Part shown: in pieces, positions 1 through 9,800 of the stretch | Numbering within the stretch: position 1 is the first letter of the stretch | Layout: each line of letters begins with the position of its first letter | Origin: SHVO01 sp041919675 | Lineage (GTDB): Bacteria; Pseudomonadota; Alphaproteobacteria; Rhodospirillales; Rhodospirillaceae | Length of the DNA stretch: 64,000 bases | NCBI GenBank assembly: GCA_041919675.1 | Contig: JAYRTJ010000001.1 | Span: 1 to 64,000 of the forward strand | Direction: 5' to 3' | Translations under genes and position numbers: made by a program | Notes under the pieces: generated by a model | The model's database searches: none | The model's input: the letters and a program-made list of their open reading frames with translations, nothing else | What the model was told of the DNA's origin: nothing

Positions 1-1
1 G

Positions 2-1183
2 ACGCATTTCTCCGGCCTCGAGAGCGTCAACGAGTCCCACATGCAACGCCTCGTGCCCTGGCCGGCGGGCGATATCTTCAGCCTCAAGGCGCTCGACGCA
101 TTCCGCGAAGATTTGATTCTCGCGTCTCTCTTCACCTCCGTGCGCGTCGAACCGGCCGATATGAGCGTGCCGGAGAACGGCGCGCCCTTGGATGTGAATG
201 TCGTCGTCGCCGAAGGGCCGCACCGCTCCATCGGGACGGGTGTGACGTACGCGCGCGACAAAGGCATCGGCGGGTCGGCCTATTGGCGTCACCGCAATCT
301 CTTCGGCAACGGCGAGCGGTTCGAAGCCAATCTCGACGGCAACAAGCTCGACCAGACCGCCGAACTCTCACTCGATAAACCGGGTTTTCTCGACCGCCGG
401 AACATATTGAAGCTTGGCGCGACGGGCCATCATGAAGACACTGAAGCCTTCACCGAATACAGCGGCGCCTTGCGCGGCGCCGTCGAACGCAAGCTGAACG
501 CTCTCTGGCGCGTCGCGGGCGGCGCGACGTTCGAATTCGCCGCGCTCACCGAGGATGGCGTCGCGCGCAATTCCTACCTCATGGGGCTCCCCGTGGGCGT
601 CTCGCGCGCCGTGGACGAGCGCCTCGTGGTCGAAATGACACGCGGCTGGCGTCTGCGCGCCAATATCACGCCTTATGTCGGCCGTTACGCCGGCACGGCG
701 ACCTTCGCGCATCTGGAAACCGAGGTGGACGGCTACTGGCCGATGTTGCGCGGCGATCGCCTGGTGCTCGCGGGACGGGTCAAAGCCGGCAGCCTGCTCG
801 GCGAACACACCGACGATATTCCGGCCAATAAACGCTTCTATGCCGGCGGCGGCGGTTCCATTCGCGGGTTCGGCTATCAGCTCGTCGGTCCGCTCGACGC
901 CGACAACGCACCGATGGGCGGGCGCGGGCTGATCGAAACCAGCGCCGAGGCGCGGATCCGCATCACCGACACCATCGGCGTCGTACCGTTTGTCGACGCG
1001 GGCATGGTCTCGCGCGGCGGCCTACCGGGCGGCGATGGCGATATCCGCGTCGGCGCCGGGATCGGCGCGCGCTACTACACCGGCGCGGGCCCCTTGCGCG
1101 TCGACTTCGCGATGCCGCTCAATCGTCGAAATGGTGTCGACAAGTCCTGGCAGTTCTACGTCAGCTTCGGGCAGGCCTTCTGA
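2..1183 (+). CDS. tamA: TamA, outer-membrane translocation/assembly subunit (5' partial)
   Basis: This is an Omp85-superfamily outer-membrane barrel, the partner of TamB in the translocation and assembly module that helps insert outer-membrane proteins. The reading frame is open to base 2 (reads THFSGLESVNESHM...), so the ATG at 41 is internal and the gene starts outside the window. The visible part begins in the last POTRA domain (GLESVN, then VRVEP and VVVAEGP), followed by a beta-rich barrel. The RGF motif of Omp85 proteins is visible in GGGGSIRGFGYQ, and the C-terminus ends in an aromatic (GQAF). Its stop overlaps the tamB start by one base (TGATG), so the two are translationally coupled. 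The TamB-like neighbour favours TamA over BamA. Confidence 0.9.
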   Translation, partial: THFSGLESVNESHMQRLVPWPAGDIFSLKALDAFREDLILASLFTSVRVEPADMSVPENGAPLDVNVVVAEGPHRSIGTGVTYARDKGIGGSAYWRHRNLFGNGERFEANLDGNKLDQTAELSLDKPGFLDRRNILKLGATGHHEDTEAFTEYSGALRGAVERKLNALWRVAGGATFEFAALTEDGVARNSYLMGLPVGVSRAVDERLVVEMTRGWRLRANITPYVGRYAGTATFAHLETEVDGYWPMLRGDRLVLAGRVKAGSLLGEHTDDIPANKRFYAGGGGSIRGFGYQLVGPLDADNAPMGGRGLIETSAEARIRITDTIGVVPFVDAGMVSRGGLPGGDGDIRVGAGIGARYYTGAGPLRVDFAMPLNRRNGVDKSWQFYVSFGQAF

Positions 1184-4100
1184 TGCGCATGAAGATCGTC
1201 GCCGCGGTTCTGATCGTCCTCGCTTTGCTGGGTGCGGGCGCCACGCTCTTTGTCACCGCGCCCGGCGGCCAACGTTTCCTCACGGACCGGATTACGCGGG
1301 CCCTTGGCGGAGACGATCGGACAATCACCGTGAAGGAGGTGGGCGGCGCATGGCCGTCCCACATCGTCTGGACAGGCATTACCGTCAGCGACCGCGAAGG
1401 CGTCTGGCTTACGCTTGATCGCCTGGAGCTGCGTTTACGGCCGGCCGCGCTCCTCACCGGTGGTGTCGAGATCGGCAGCGCCGTTGCCGGTACGGCGCAT
1501 ATGTTGCGTCAACCGGCCGGCACGCCTAACCGTGCGCCGTCACCGCCGCCCACGGTTGACGCAATCGCGCGCGCGCTCAAGGGAATCACCGTGCGCGAGG
1601 CGCGCGTGGGCATTCTTCTCCTCGATCCCCCGGTGATGGGCCGCCAGGTCGACGCGACCCTCACCGCCAGCCTTCAAAATGATCCCGCCAGCAAGCTGCA
1701 TACACTCGCGCTCGACGGCCGCCTGCGCAGCGAGCCGGGTTCGATCGCGCTCAAGTTCGCCGCCGGCCGCAATGCCGCGGTCGTTCAGGTGAACGCCGCG
1801 GCGGAGTCCGTCACCGCCGCCGGCGCCATCACGATCAATAACCGCAGCAACGCACTCTCGGGCGCGTTGAAATTGAACTGCCGCGGTGAAACGGTTTGTT
1901 TTGCCTGGCCCAGCGGCCGGATCGGCGCCGTCACCGCCGACCTCGCGTTGGCGGGGACGCTGCAATCTCCGGAAGGCCGGATCGATTTCCGCGCGCAAGA
2001 TCTCGCCTTCAACGCGCGCGAACTCACGGCCCTTGAAGGCCAAATCAGCGCACGCCCCAAGGCGGCAGCGCCGCAGGGTGTCATCGCCATCACCGGCGCG
2101 GGTACGGCGACGGGCGTGGCGAAGGCTTTGCCGGAAGGGCGCCCGCTCGTGGGCGAGGCGGGCAAATGGTCCTTCGGCCTTTCGCGTTCACCTGACGGCA
2201 CGCTCGTGCTCGACACCGGCGCCCTGGAAACGGGTGATGCCAGCGCGCAAATCGCCGGGCTCGGCCTCGCGCCCAAGCTGACTCCGGCAACTCTCAAACT
2301 GTCTCTGAAAGGCGGCGGGCGTTTCCTCGGGTTGAGCGATTCCGAGTCGTGGACCGAAGCCAGCTTGCGCGTCGATCGCCTGGACGAAGGCGGCGCGGGC
2401 GCCGGACATCTTTCGCTCGTCCTGACGGGGCTTCCGCCCGCCGCCGGCATTCGGCCGTTGCTGCAAGACCATCTCAACCTCGAAGCCGACATCACGCTCG
2501 GGACCGGCCAGGTGGGCTTCACCAACATCGCGGCGCGCTCCGGCGGCGCGGCACTCCGCGGCGCCAGCGCCTGGACGCGCGCACCGCGCTTCGATCACGC
2601 GACCTCGGCGCTCACCGTCATCCTTCCAGCCGAGAATGGCGTTCTGCCTGAGCCCACGCAGGCCGACGTGACTCTCAAGGGACCGCTTGCAATCCTTCAC
2701 GCGGAGATCTCCGCCACGGCGCCCGTGATCCTCTTGTCCCGCGCCCCCGTGCGCGATGCGGTCGTCGCGGTGGCGCTCGACCGGACACCGGCGGGCTTCA
2801 CCGCGGCCCTCGACGGAAACGGTCAGTGGATCGACGGCCCGCTCACCTTCTCGGCCAAAGTGTCTCAAGCGAAAGCCGGGATGATCGACGTCGCCGGGAT
2901 CAGGTGGAAAAGCCCGAGCACGGACCTTTCAGGCGGCCTTCAAATCGCGACCGAGACGGGATTGCTGACGGGCGGCCTCAACGGCCCCGTCAGCGATCTC
3001 GCGCCGCTCACCACGGCTTTCGGCGCCGCGTCCGCCGGCAGCGCCGATGTCGCCGCGGCCTTCAGCGCCGCCAAAGACCAGCGCCTCGATGTGACCCTGG
3101 CCGGCCATAAGGTCGAGAATGCGGCGCTGGCGGCCGAGACTCTCAGTTTCACGGGACGTTTCGACGACCTCTTTGGGGATGTAAGGATTTCAACCCGTGC
3201 GACGGCCATGGGCGCGCGGCTGTTCGACCGCCCGCTTGCCGCTTTCAACACGCGCGCCGGCGGCGACCTGAAAGCGCTCAAAGTCGTCGCCGAGGCCAGG
3301 GGCGCCGGCGACACGCCGTTCGCGCTGACATCGGCCACGGACATCGCCTTCGGCGCGTCCACGACCATCACCTTCCAGCGCCTCGCGGCCCAGGACGGAG
3401 ATCTCGAATTTGCGCTCCTGGCGCCCACGCGGCTCACCGTGAGCGCCGACGCCATGACCCTCGCGCCGACGCGCGTATCGGTCAACGATGGCGAACTGCA
3501 AGCCGGATTCACCTGGAACAAGGCCACGGACACCTTCGAGGGCGCGTTTCACGCGCAGAAGGTTTCGCTGCCCGCCTTCACGGCGATCCCCGGTCAGACC
3601 ACATCCATGATCGTGAGCGGCGATGTGACGCTTGCAGGCCCGATGAATGCGGTGAACGGCGCGGCCAATCTCACGGGCACGCTTCCCGGCACGAACGGCC
3701 GGCCGCCCCTCGCGCTTTCGGCCGCCATCGCGCTCAACGATGGGCGGGCCAAGGTGAATGCGACGGCCGGCGGGCTTTCCAAGGAGCCGGCCCTCCTGGT
3801 CGCGGACGTGCCCGCGCGGCTCAACCTCGCGGCGGCGCGTTTCGCGCTGATCACGACCGAGCCCGTGAGCGGGACGTTGAAGTGGACGGGAAGTTTGACG
3901 CCGCTTTGGCGGCTCGTCCCGTCCGATGTGAACGTTCTCGCCGGCGATGTGACGATCGACGCTTCGCTGTCGGGCACACTGGATGCTCCCGTGCTCGCAG
4001 GCGCCTTCAGCCTCGCCAACGGCACGTATGAGAGCCTGGTCGGCGGCACCGCCTTGCGCAACATCGAAGCCGCTATCGGCGGCGACGAAAGCGGCGGCTT

Positions 4101-5106
4101 CACGCTCTCCATGAAGGCGCAGGACATGAACGACGGCAACGTCACGCTGTCGGGCCGTATCGCCAACGATGAGAAACTCACCGCCGACATCACGGCCGAC
4201 ATGTCGCGCCTCGATGTTCTGCACCGCGACGATGTGATCGCCGCCGCCACCGGCAAGATCGCCTATACCGGTCCCTTCGCCGCCGGCCAATTCAAAGGCA
4301 ATGTCGAGATGGTGAATTCGCTCGTGCGGCTTGGCGGCAGTTATATGCCCGACATCCCGCTCCTGCGGGCGCTGCCCGGGTTCGAGCCGATGCGCAACGA
4401 CGGCATGTTCGCCGGGATCACCCTCGACATCGCGGTCACGACCTCGAATCCCATGCGCATCGAGGGCCAGGGACTCGATTCCCTCTGGCGCGGCCAGATG
4501 AATGTCGTCGGCTCCCTCGCGGTCCCGGACGTGCGCGGCACGCTCACCCTTGATCGCGGCTCGTTCTCGTTCCTCGGCCAGTCGTTCACCTTGGACAGCG
4601 GCACGGTCACCTTCACCGGCGGCGGCACCATCGATCCACAGCTCAATATCGTCGCCGTGCGCGAAGCTTCCGACATTACCGCGACCGTGAACATCACAGG
4701 CCGCGCCCGCGCGCCCGAGGTTCAACTCACGTCCCGTCCCGCCTTGCCGCGCGACGAAATCCTCGCCCGCCTTCTGTTCCGCAAAGGCACAGGCGAACTC
4801 GGCCCCATCGAGTCCATTCAGCTCGCGAGTGCGGCGTCCGACCTTGCGGGCATTTCAAACGGCGGCATTAACGGCGTCCTTCGCCGCACATTGGGTGTTG
4901 ACGTCAGCGCCGGAGCCGAAGGCAATTCGGTCATGGTGGGCCGCCAGATCGGCCGCAATCTCTATGTCAGTGTCGGCCAAAGCCTGACGGAGCAGGAGCG
5001 CGAGATCGTGGTGGAATGGCGCCTCTCGCGCTCATTCTCGCTGAAGTCCACGACCAGCGATGTGACCGGCGCCGATATCGGCGTCTTTTGGCGCAAGGAT
5101 TATTAG
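1183..5106 (+). CDS. tamB: TamB, translocation/assembly module inner-membrane component
   Basis: TamB (formerly DUF490) is an AsmA/VPS13-like bridge protein. It is anchored in the inner membrane by one N-terminal helix and spans the periplasm as a long beta-taco to reach TamA. The 1307-residue product has an N-terminal membrane segment (about residues 4-26, AAVLIVLALLGAGATLFVTA). A very long repetitive beta-rich body follows. The C-terminal TamB domain contains a conserved-looking ALPRDEILARLLF segment and ends GADIGVFWRKDY. The length is typical of the family. The ATG overlaps the tamA stop by one base. Transcription probably ends at the hairpin at 5111-5134. Confidence 0.92.
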   Translation: MRMKIVAAVLIVLALLGAGATLFVTAPGGQRFLTDRITRALGGDDRTITVKEVGGAWPSHIVWTGITVSDREGVWLTLDRLELRLRPAALLTGGVEIGSAVAGTAHMLRQPAGTPNRAPSPPPTVDAIARALKGITVREARVGILLLDPPVMGRQVDATLTASLQNDPASKLHTLALDGRLRSEPGSIALKFAAGRNAAVVQVNAAAESVTAAGAITINNRSNALSGALKLNCRGETVCFAWPSGRIGAVTADLALAGTLQSPEGRIDFRAQDLAFNARELTALEGQISARPKAAAPQGVIAITGAGTATGVAKALPEGRPLVGEAGKWSFGLSRSPDGTLVLDTGALETGDASAQIAGLGLAPKLTPATLKLSLKGGGRFLGLSDSESWTEASLRVDRLDEGGAGAGHLSLVLTGLPPAAGIRPLLQDHLNLEADITLGTGQVGFTNIAARSGGAALRGASAWTRAPRFDHATSALTVILPAENGVLPEPTQADVTLKGPLAILHAEISATAPVILLSRAPVRDAVVAVALDRTPAGFTAALDGNGQWIDGPLTFSAKVSQAKAGMIDVAGIRWKSPSTDLSGGLQIATETGLLTGGLNGPVSDLAPLTTAFGAASAGSADVAAAFSAAKDQRLDVTLAGHKVENAALAAETLSFTGRFDDLFGDVRISTRATAMGARLFDRPLAAFNTRAGGDLKALKVVAEARGAGDTPFALTSATDIAFGASTTITFQRLAAQDGDLEFALLAPTRLTVSADAMTLAPTRVSVNDGELQAGFTWNKATDTFEGAFHAQKVSLPAFTAIPGQTTSMIVSGDVTLAGPMNAVNGAANLTGTLPGTNGRPPLALSAAIALNDGRAKVNATAGGLSKEPALLVADVPARLNLAAARFALITTEPVSGTLKWTGSLTPLWRLVPSDVNVLAGDVTIDASLSGTLDAPVLAGAFSLANGTYESLVGGTALRNIEAAIGGDESGGFTLSMKAQDMNDGNVTLSGRIANDEKLTADITADMSRLDVLHRDDVIAAATGKIAYTGPFAAGQFKGNVEMVNSLVRLGGSYMPDIPLLRALPGFEPMRNDGMFAGITLDIAVTTSNPMRIEGQGLDSLWRGQMNVVGSLAVPDVRGTLTLDRGSFSFLGQSFTLDSGTVTFTGGGTIDPQLNIVAVREASDITATVNITGRARAPEVQLTSRPALPRDEILARLLFRKGTGELGPIESIQLASAASDLAGISNGGINGVLRRTLGVDVSAGAEGNSVMVGRQIGRNLYVSVGQSLTEQEREIVVEWRLSRSFSLKSTTSDVTGADIGVFWRKDY

Positions 5107-6335
5107 TGAGAAGGCCGCAGGATGCGGCCTTTTTCGATGATCAGCACAATGGTCAGCACCGCGATCCCGCTCCCGAAGTAGCCCAATGTCAGCGGCACGG
5201 TCGTGCCGTCGAACTGTTGTCCGATGGCGAAGCCGACCAGCGCCGCGCCGATGGTCGAGCAGAATCCCTGCACCGAGGACGCCGTTCCCGCGATATGCCC
5301 CATCGGCTCCATGGCCAGGGCGCCGAAGTTCGGTCCCATCAGGCCGAAGCAAAACATCATGCCGCCTTGCAGCACCGCGAACGTCCACAGGGTCTCATAA
5401 CCGAACCATGACACCGCGGCATGCGCGCCGGTGAAGAACAGGTAGCCCAGGATCGCGGTGTGGGACACGACGCGCATTCCTAGGCGCTCAACGATGCGCG
5501 CGTTGAGCAATGAGGCGATCGCGAGCGAGATGGCGGTCCCCGCGAAGATGATCGGGAAAAGTTTCGCCGCGTTCAGCGGTCCGGCGAACACCTGCTGCGC
5601 CGAATTGATGAAGCCGAGCAATCCGCCGAACGCGAGGCTCATCGCCGCCATGTAGCCCACGGACTGCCGCGTCTTCAAGGTCAGGCGGAACGCGCTGCCG
5701 ATGGCCGCGATCGAGAACGGCCGGGTGTCTTCCGGATGCAACGTCTCGGGCAGGCGCGATATCGACCAGATCAGCAATATGCCGCCGAAGATCGCGAGCA
5801 GGCCGAAGATCCAGCGCCACGGCGCGAGCAGCAGGATCGCAGTCCCCACGGACGGCGCGATCACCGGAATTGCCAGGAAGACGATGAACACCAGCGACAT
5901 CACCCGCGCCATTTGGCGGCCGGCGAACCTGTCGCGCACGATGGACACCGCCAGGACGCGCGTCGCGCCCGCGCCCAGCCCCTGGCCGACGCGCGCGACG
6001 ATCAGGCTTTCGAAGGAATAGGCGAAGGTCGCGAGGATGCCGAACAGGGTGTAGATCACGAGACCGGTCAGAAGGATTGGCTTGCGCCCGAACCGGTCCG
6101 AGAGCGGGCCATACAGAATTTGCCCCACGCCGAAGCTCAGCATGAAAGCGGTGATGATCCACTGACGGTCGTTTTCGGTCGGGATCCCGACCGCGTCGCC
6201 GATGACCGGCAGCGCCGGCAGCATGATGTCGATGGCCAGCGCATTCGCGCCCATCAGGGCGGCGATCAGCGCCACGAACTCCCGGAAACCGAGTTCCGGG
6301 CCGAGCAGCGGACGAGAGGGGGCGGACGACGTCAT
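5103..6335 (-). CDS. MFS exporter, Bcr/CflA-like
   Basis: This is a major-facilitator drug/proton antiporter of the inner membrane with 12 predicted helices in about 410 residues. The N-terminal helix carries the D-I-M-LPALP pattern typical of Bcr/CflA exporters, and the loop 2-3 motif reads GPLSDRFGRKPILL. The substrate is not predictable. The ATG at 6335 is chosen; an in-frame GTG at 6344 is possible and neither has a strong ribosome site. It is the last of three minus-strand genes (cyclase, amidase, exporter) and may export a substrate or product of the two secreted hydrolases (inference). Its stop codon overlaps the tamB stop on the other strand. Confidence 0.85.
   Translation of the reverse strand: MTSSAPSRPLLGPELGFREFVALIAALMGANALAIDIMLPALPVIGDAVGIPTENDRQWIITAFMLSFGVGQILYGPLSDRFGRKPILLTGLVIYTLFGILATFAYSFESLIVARVGQGLGAGATRVLAVSIVRDRFAGRQMARVMSLVFIVFLAIPVIAPSVGTAILLLAPWRWIFGLLAIFGGILLIWSISRLPETLHPEDTRPFSIAAIGSAFRLTLKTRQSVGYMAAMSLAFGGLLGFINSAQQVFAGPLNAAKLFPIIFAGTAISLAIASLLNARIVERLGMRVVSHTAILGYLFFTGAHAAVSWFGYETLWTFAVLQGGMMFCFGLMGPNFGALAMEPMGHIAGTASSVQGFCSTIGAALVGFAIGQQFDGTTVPLTLGYFGSGIAVLTIVLIIEKGRILRPSH
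5111..5134 (+). terminator. Rho-independent terminator after tamB
   Basis: A near-perfect stem AAGGCCGCA-GGA-TGCGGCCTT is followed directly by five Ts, five bases after the tamB stop codon. It lies inside the last codons of the convergent transporter gene, so those bases serve both genes. Confidence 0.85.
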
Positions 6336-6429
6336 CGGGACCACAACGCGCGAAGGGGCGAGGGTGATACCCCAACTCCCGCCGCGTCGAAAGCGGCTAT
6401 TCCGGTCTTACAACACGGCAAAAGCCGTT

Positions 6430-8691
6430 TTATCGCAGCGGGCCAAACTGCGGCGGCGGCGCGCGGTGCCTGCTGGCGGCCTCATAAGCGCCGGCGGCTT
6501 TCAGAACGGCGGGCTCTTCCCCGGGGCCGGCCCAAAACAGCAAGCTCACCGGCATCGGGTGGTTGAGCAGGCCCTTTTCCGTACCCGTGACTAGGCTGTA
6601 GCGCTTCTTGTCCGCGCTCAGCACGTAACGCGCGTCATAGACAATTTGGTTGTAGCCGGCCGGCACCGCGATCTCCGGCCCGCCCATGGTGTCGGTCAGC
6701 CACGGCCCCGCCGCGGCGCGTCCGTCGATCACCGGCTCACGGTCCATGCCGATCTTCCACTGCGGCACGCCCATGTTGGGATGCACCAGGACATCGAGCT
6801 TGTTCTCGCGCATGACCTTGGTGACGGCCATACGAATGACGGCCTGCATTTTCATCCGGTCGATGCCTTGCGTGGCGCGCAGGTCCTGCGGGTTGCGCGT
6901 GGCCGCATTGCGCGAACCGGCGGCAATGTCTTCGGCGCGCCATTTGGAATTGGACGCGTAGTCCGCCCAGGTCTTGATCCTGGCGTCGCCGCGCTCGGCC
7001 AGGTAGCGCGCCATCATGAAGGCGTCGCGTTCGGTGTTGTCGAGGTTTGCGGTCAGGCGGCGCAAATTCAGCTTCGGTGACAACGGCGCCTTGCGGAGTG
7101 AAAGCGCGACAAGATAGTCGCGCGTGCGTACGTCGTAGCCCGGCACCGCGAATTCCGGCGTATCGCCGTCCATCTGATGGAAATATTCCGGCGCGTTGAC
7201 CGGCAGAACGTCGGCCAGCGCGTCCTGGAACGTGTACGTCATGTTGGGCACGCCGGTATCGTCCGGCCATTTCGGATCGACGGATTCCACGATCTGTGCG
7301 CCCAGCTTGTCGCGCAGCACGGCCTTCACTTCCGCGTCGATCAGGTCCGTGATCGCGCCGTCGTTGGCGGCATGCTTCACCATGTATTCGCGCACGATGC
7401 CGATGCGCATGCCGGCAAGCGGTTTCGCGCCGCTCGGGCTTGTGAAGCTTGCGTAGGATGCGGCGGGCCTTAAAGCCGCCGGAAGCGCGGTGAACATGTC
7501 GCGCGGATCGTACGAACGCCCGTCCTCCTCCTTCATCGCGTCGACAACGCGTGCGGCGTCGCCCAGCGTGCGGCAGATCGCGCCCGAGCGGTGATTGATA
7601 TGCTGCGCCGTCGCGGTGCCGTCTTCCGATGTGAGACCCTTGGTCGTCACGAAGCTTACAGCCGCGTTCTGTCCCGCCGGCTCGCGGCAGGACCCGCTGG
7701 TGGTTTCGCAGATCGAGCAGGTCGCAAGGTTCGCCGCCACCGACGCGCCCGCGCCGCCGCTCGACGGTCCCGCCGAGCGCTCGGTGTCATAGGGATTGCA
7801 CACATGTCCGGCCCAGGAACTGCGGATGCTTCCGCCGCCGCCGACGAAGTTGCGTTTCGGCGTTTCGGGACCGTTGGCCAAATGCGTGACCTCGGCGGCG
7901 ATGCTCACCCCAAAGACGATCGCGCCCTTTTCGCGCACCTGACGCACGACGGTGGCATCGCGGGGCGCGGCATCCATGGCGTAGGCCACGTCATTGCCGC
8001 CGGTCGAACGCATGTCCTTGACGTCGTACCAGTCCTTCACGGTCATGACGGTGCAGTAGAGCGGCAGTTTCGCGAGGTCCGGCTTGCGCCCGTACTGCGC
8101 ATCCAGTTCGGCGGCGCGCTCCAGCGCGTCGGGATATTTGCGGAAAGCGTCGCATTGCGCGGGGCAATGCGCGGGGTTCGCGCCTTTGCCCGGGGCCGTG
8201 TCGCAGGCCGCTTTGCACGTCACCGACCGTTCGCCGCGGATGTTCAAGGTCTCCAGCGCATTGACCGCGCCGGCGTCCTTGCGGCCGGCCACCATTCCAT
8301 ATTGTTGCTGCACGCCGGGATCCGAGGCCGTGTTTTCCATGCGCCCGAAATCGAGCGGCGGTCCCTCATATCGGCCGAGGTCCGGCAGATAGCTCGATGC
8401 GGCTTTTGTCTGTGCCGGGAACTTCAGCGGCGTTCCGGCGCGGACCGCTCCGGCGCCGGCACGTACGGCCTTTCCGTCCGAGGTCACCAAATTAGTGCAG
8501 ATGCCGTTATAGGCTTTCGCCCGCGCGATGTAGGCCTTCACCACGTCCTGGCATGTCGCCGCGCCGGACTGGATGGCGCCATGAATGCCTGCGATGGTCG
8601 TTTCTTCAACGCGGAAAGAGTCCGCCGCCCCCGCGGGCGCGGTCAGCGCGCCCGCCAGCAGAAGAATGCCAAGCGATGCGCGCAACCCCAT
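6430..8691 (-). CDS. Secreted amidase-signature hydrolase
   Basis: A 753-residue amidase-signature enzyme with a signal peptide (residues about 1-22, ending PAGAA). The catalytic set is readable: Lys219 in TVKDWYD, the cis-Ser in AGPSSGGAGAS (Ser310), and the nucleophile in TTSGSCREPAG (Ser334). These enzymes hydrolyse amide bonds through a Ser-cisSer-Lys triad. It is longer than the usual 450-550 residues and is cysteine-rich between 150 and 215 (VTCKAACDT, HCPAQCDAF), suggesting disulfides in a periplasmic or secreted protein. A GGGGGG ribosome site sits before the ATG. It starts 16 bases after the cyclase-fold gene, so they are probably one operon. The substrate is unknown. Confidence 0.85.
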   Translation of the reverse strand: MGLRASLGILLLAGALTAPAGAADSFRVEETTIAGIHGAIQSGAATCQDVVKAYIARAKAYNGICTNLVTSDGKAVRAGAGAVRAGTPLKFPAQTKAASSYLPDLGRYEGPPLDFGRMENTASDPGVQQQYGMVAGRKDAGAVNALETLNIRGERSVTCKAACDTAPGKGANPAHCPAQCDAFRKYPDALERAAELDAQYGRKPDLAKLPLYCTVMTVKDWYDVKDMRSTGGNDVAYAMDAAPRDATVVRQVREKGAIVFGVSIAAEVTHLANGPETPKRNFVGGGGSIRSSWAGHVCNPYDTERSAGPSSGGAGASVAANLATCSICETTSGSCREPAGQNAAVSFVTTKGLTSEDGTATAQHINHRSGAICRTLGDAARVVDAMKEEDGRSYDPRDMFTALPAALRPAASYASFTSPSGAKPLAGMRIGIVREYMVKHAANDGAITDLIDAEVKAVLRDKLGAQIVESVDPKWPDDTGVPNMTYTFQDALADVLPVNAPEYFHQMDGDTPEFAVPGYDVRTRDYLVALSLRKAPLSPKLNLRRLTANLDNTERDAFMMARYLAERGDARIKTWADYASNSKWRAEDIAAGSRNAATRNPQDLRATQGIDRMKMQAVIRMAVTKVMRENKLDVLVHPNMGVPQWKIGMDREPVIDGRAAAGPWLTDTMGGPEIAVPAGYNQIVYDARYVLSADKKRYSLVTGTEKGLLNHPMPVSLLFWAGPGEEPAVLKAAGAYEAASRHRAPPPQFGPLR

Positions 8692-8707
8692 TGCGTCCCC
8701 CCGGGCG

Positions 8708-9712
8708 TCAGAACGTCGCGATCGGATTGACCGGCGAACCCGTGCCGTTCTCGATGCGCAGCGGCGCGATGGTCACCATGAATTCCCAGCGCTTGCGTTG
8801 CGCGGCCGCCGCGGCGAGGGCATCGAGGTTGGTGTTGTCGATCAGCGGCATGCCCAGGATCACCAGCACGAAATTGTGCACCGGCAGATAATCGTCGGGA
8901 TTGGTGATGGTCTTCGGGATCGGGGTCGCATCCACCGCGTATTCCGTGCCCATCAGCGCGATATCCCGCGCGCGCAGCCACGGCAGGACTTCGGGCGCGA
9001 GGCCCGGCATCTGTTCATTGACGTTCCATGGGCCGGTCTTTGCCCGGCGGGCCCAGCGGCCCGTGCGCACGAAGATCGCATCGCCCGCGCCAATTTTTAC
9101 ACCTGCCATTTTCTCCCAGGCCTCGATGTCGGCCACGCCGATGCGCACACCCGGTTCCAGATAGTCCACGCCCTTCAAGCGCGGGATATCGATGAGGATG
9201 CCGCGCGTCATCACCCCGTCCTGCGCCGTGGTGATGGCGCCCCGCTCGGCGCCCTTGGCCTCGGTCACGAATTGGTCGCGATCGAAGCCGTTGTACATCT
9301 TGCCGCCGATGAAGTGGTGGCCCAGCGCGTCCATATGGGTATGGGCGCTGCCGTGGAAATTGATGGTGAACCGGTCGCTCGAGGCCGCGGGGCGGATCGG
9401 GTTCATGGTGCGCTCGAAAGGCGAGCTGTTATCGACCGATTTCTCGGTATCGAGATTGCGCGACAGGGAGACGGTCACGCCGTCCTTCACCAGCGCGGCG
9501 GCTTGCTTGCGCTTTTCAGGCGTGATCAGGTTGAGGGTGCCTTTCTGATCTTCCTTGCCCCAGCGGCCCCAGTTGGACAGCTCGGTTTTCCACTTGTCGA
9601 ATTGGGCCTGTGTAACATCGGGCGTCTCGGCGCCAACCGCGGGGTTCGTTAAGATCGGTTGGGCCGCCATCAGCATCCCCGTGATCGCCGCAACTCCGAA
9701 TGTCTTGCGCAT
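8708..9712 (-). CDS. Secreted cyclase-family (kynurenine-formamidase-like) hydrolase
   Basis: This belongs to the cyclase family, metal-dependent hydrolases that include bacterial kynurenine formamidase. The metal-binding signature is visible as HGSAHTHMDALGHHF. The start at 9712 (MRKTFG) is chosen because GGAGGGG lies 7 bases before it and it begins a clear signal peptide ending NPAVGAE; the frame extends to 9754 without support. Mature length is about 310 residues. It is first in a minus-strand group with a secreted amidase and an MFS exporter, suggesting periplasmic breakdown of an amide or cyclic compound. The substrate cannot be named. Confidence 0.82.
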   Translation of the reverse strand: MRKTFGVAAITGMLMAAQPILTNPAVGAETPDVTQAQFDKWKTELSNWGRWGKEDQKGTLNLITPEKRKQAAALVKDGVTVSLSRNLDTEKSVDNSSPFERTMNPIRPAASSDRFTINFHGSAHTHMDALGHHFIGGKMYNGFDRDQFVTEAKGAERGAITTAQDGVMTRGILIDIPRLKGVDYLEPGVRIGVADIEAWEKMAGVKIGAGDAIFVRTGRWARRAKTGPWNVNEQMPGLAPEVLPWLRARDIALMGTEYAVDATPIPKTITNPDDYLPVHNFVLVILGMPLIDNTNLDALAAAAAQRKRWEFMVTIAPLRIENGTGSPVNPIATF

Positions 9713-9800
9713 TTTCAGTCCCCTCCGCCGTTGGCCCGTGACGGCGCCTAGCATAGGATAGCGGCGGCTCTGGAATGAACCGAAAAGTCAGGTGATGACC
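9713..9800. promoter_or_regulatory. Divergent promoter region, hydrolase operon / methyltransferase
   Basis: An 88-base gap between two divergently transcribed genes must hold both promoters. I see the two ribosome sites but no unambiguous -35/-10 pair or operator. Confidence 0.4.

Noticed and set aside
3190..4725. Long minus-strand frame (511 codons)
   Set aside because: Antisense to tamB; low-complexity Arg/Gly/Asp composition.
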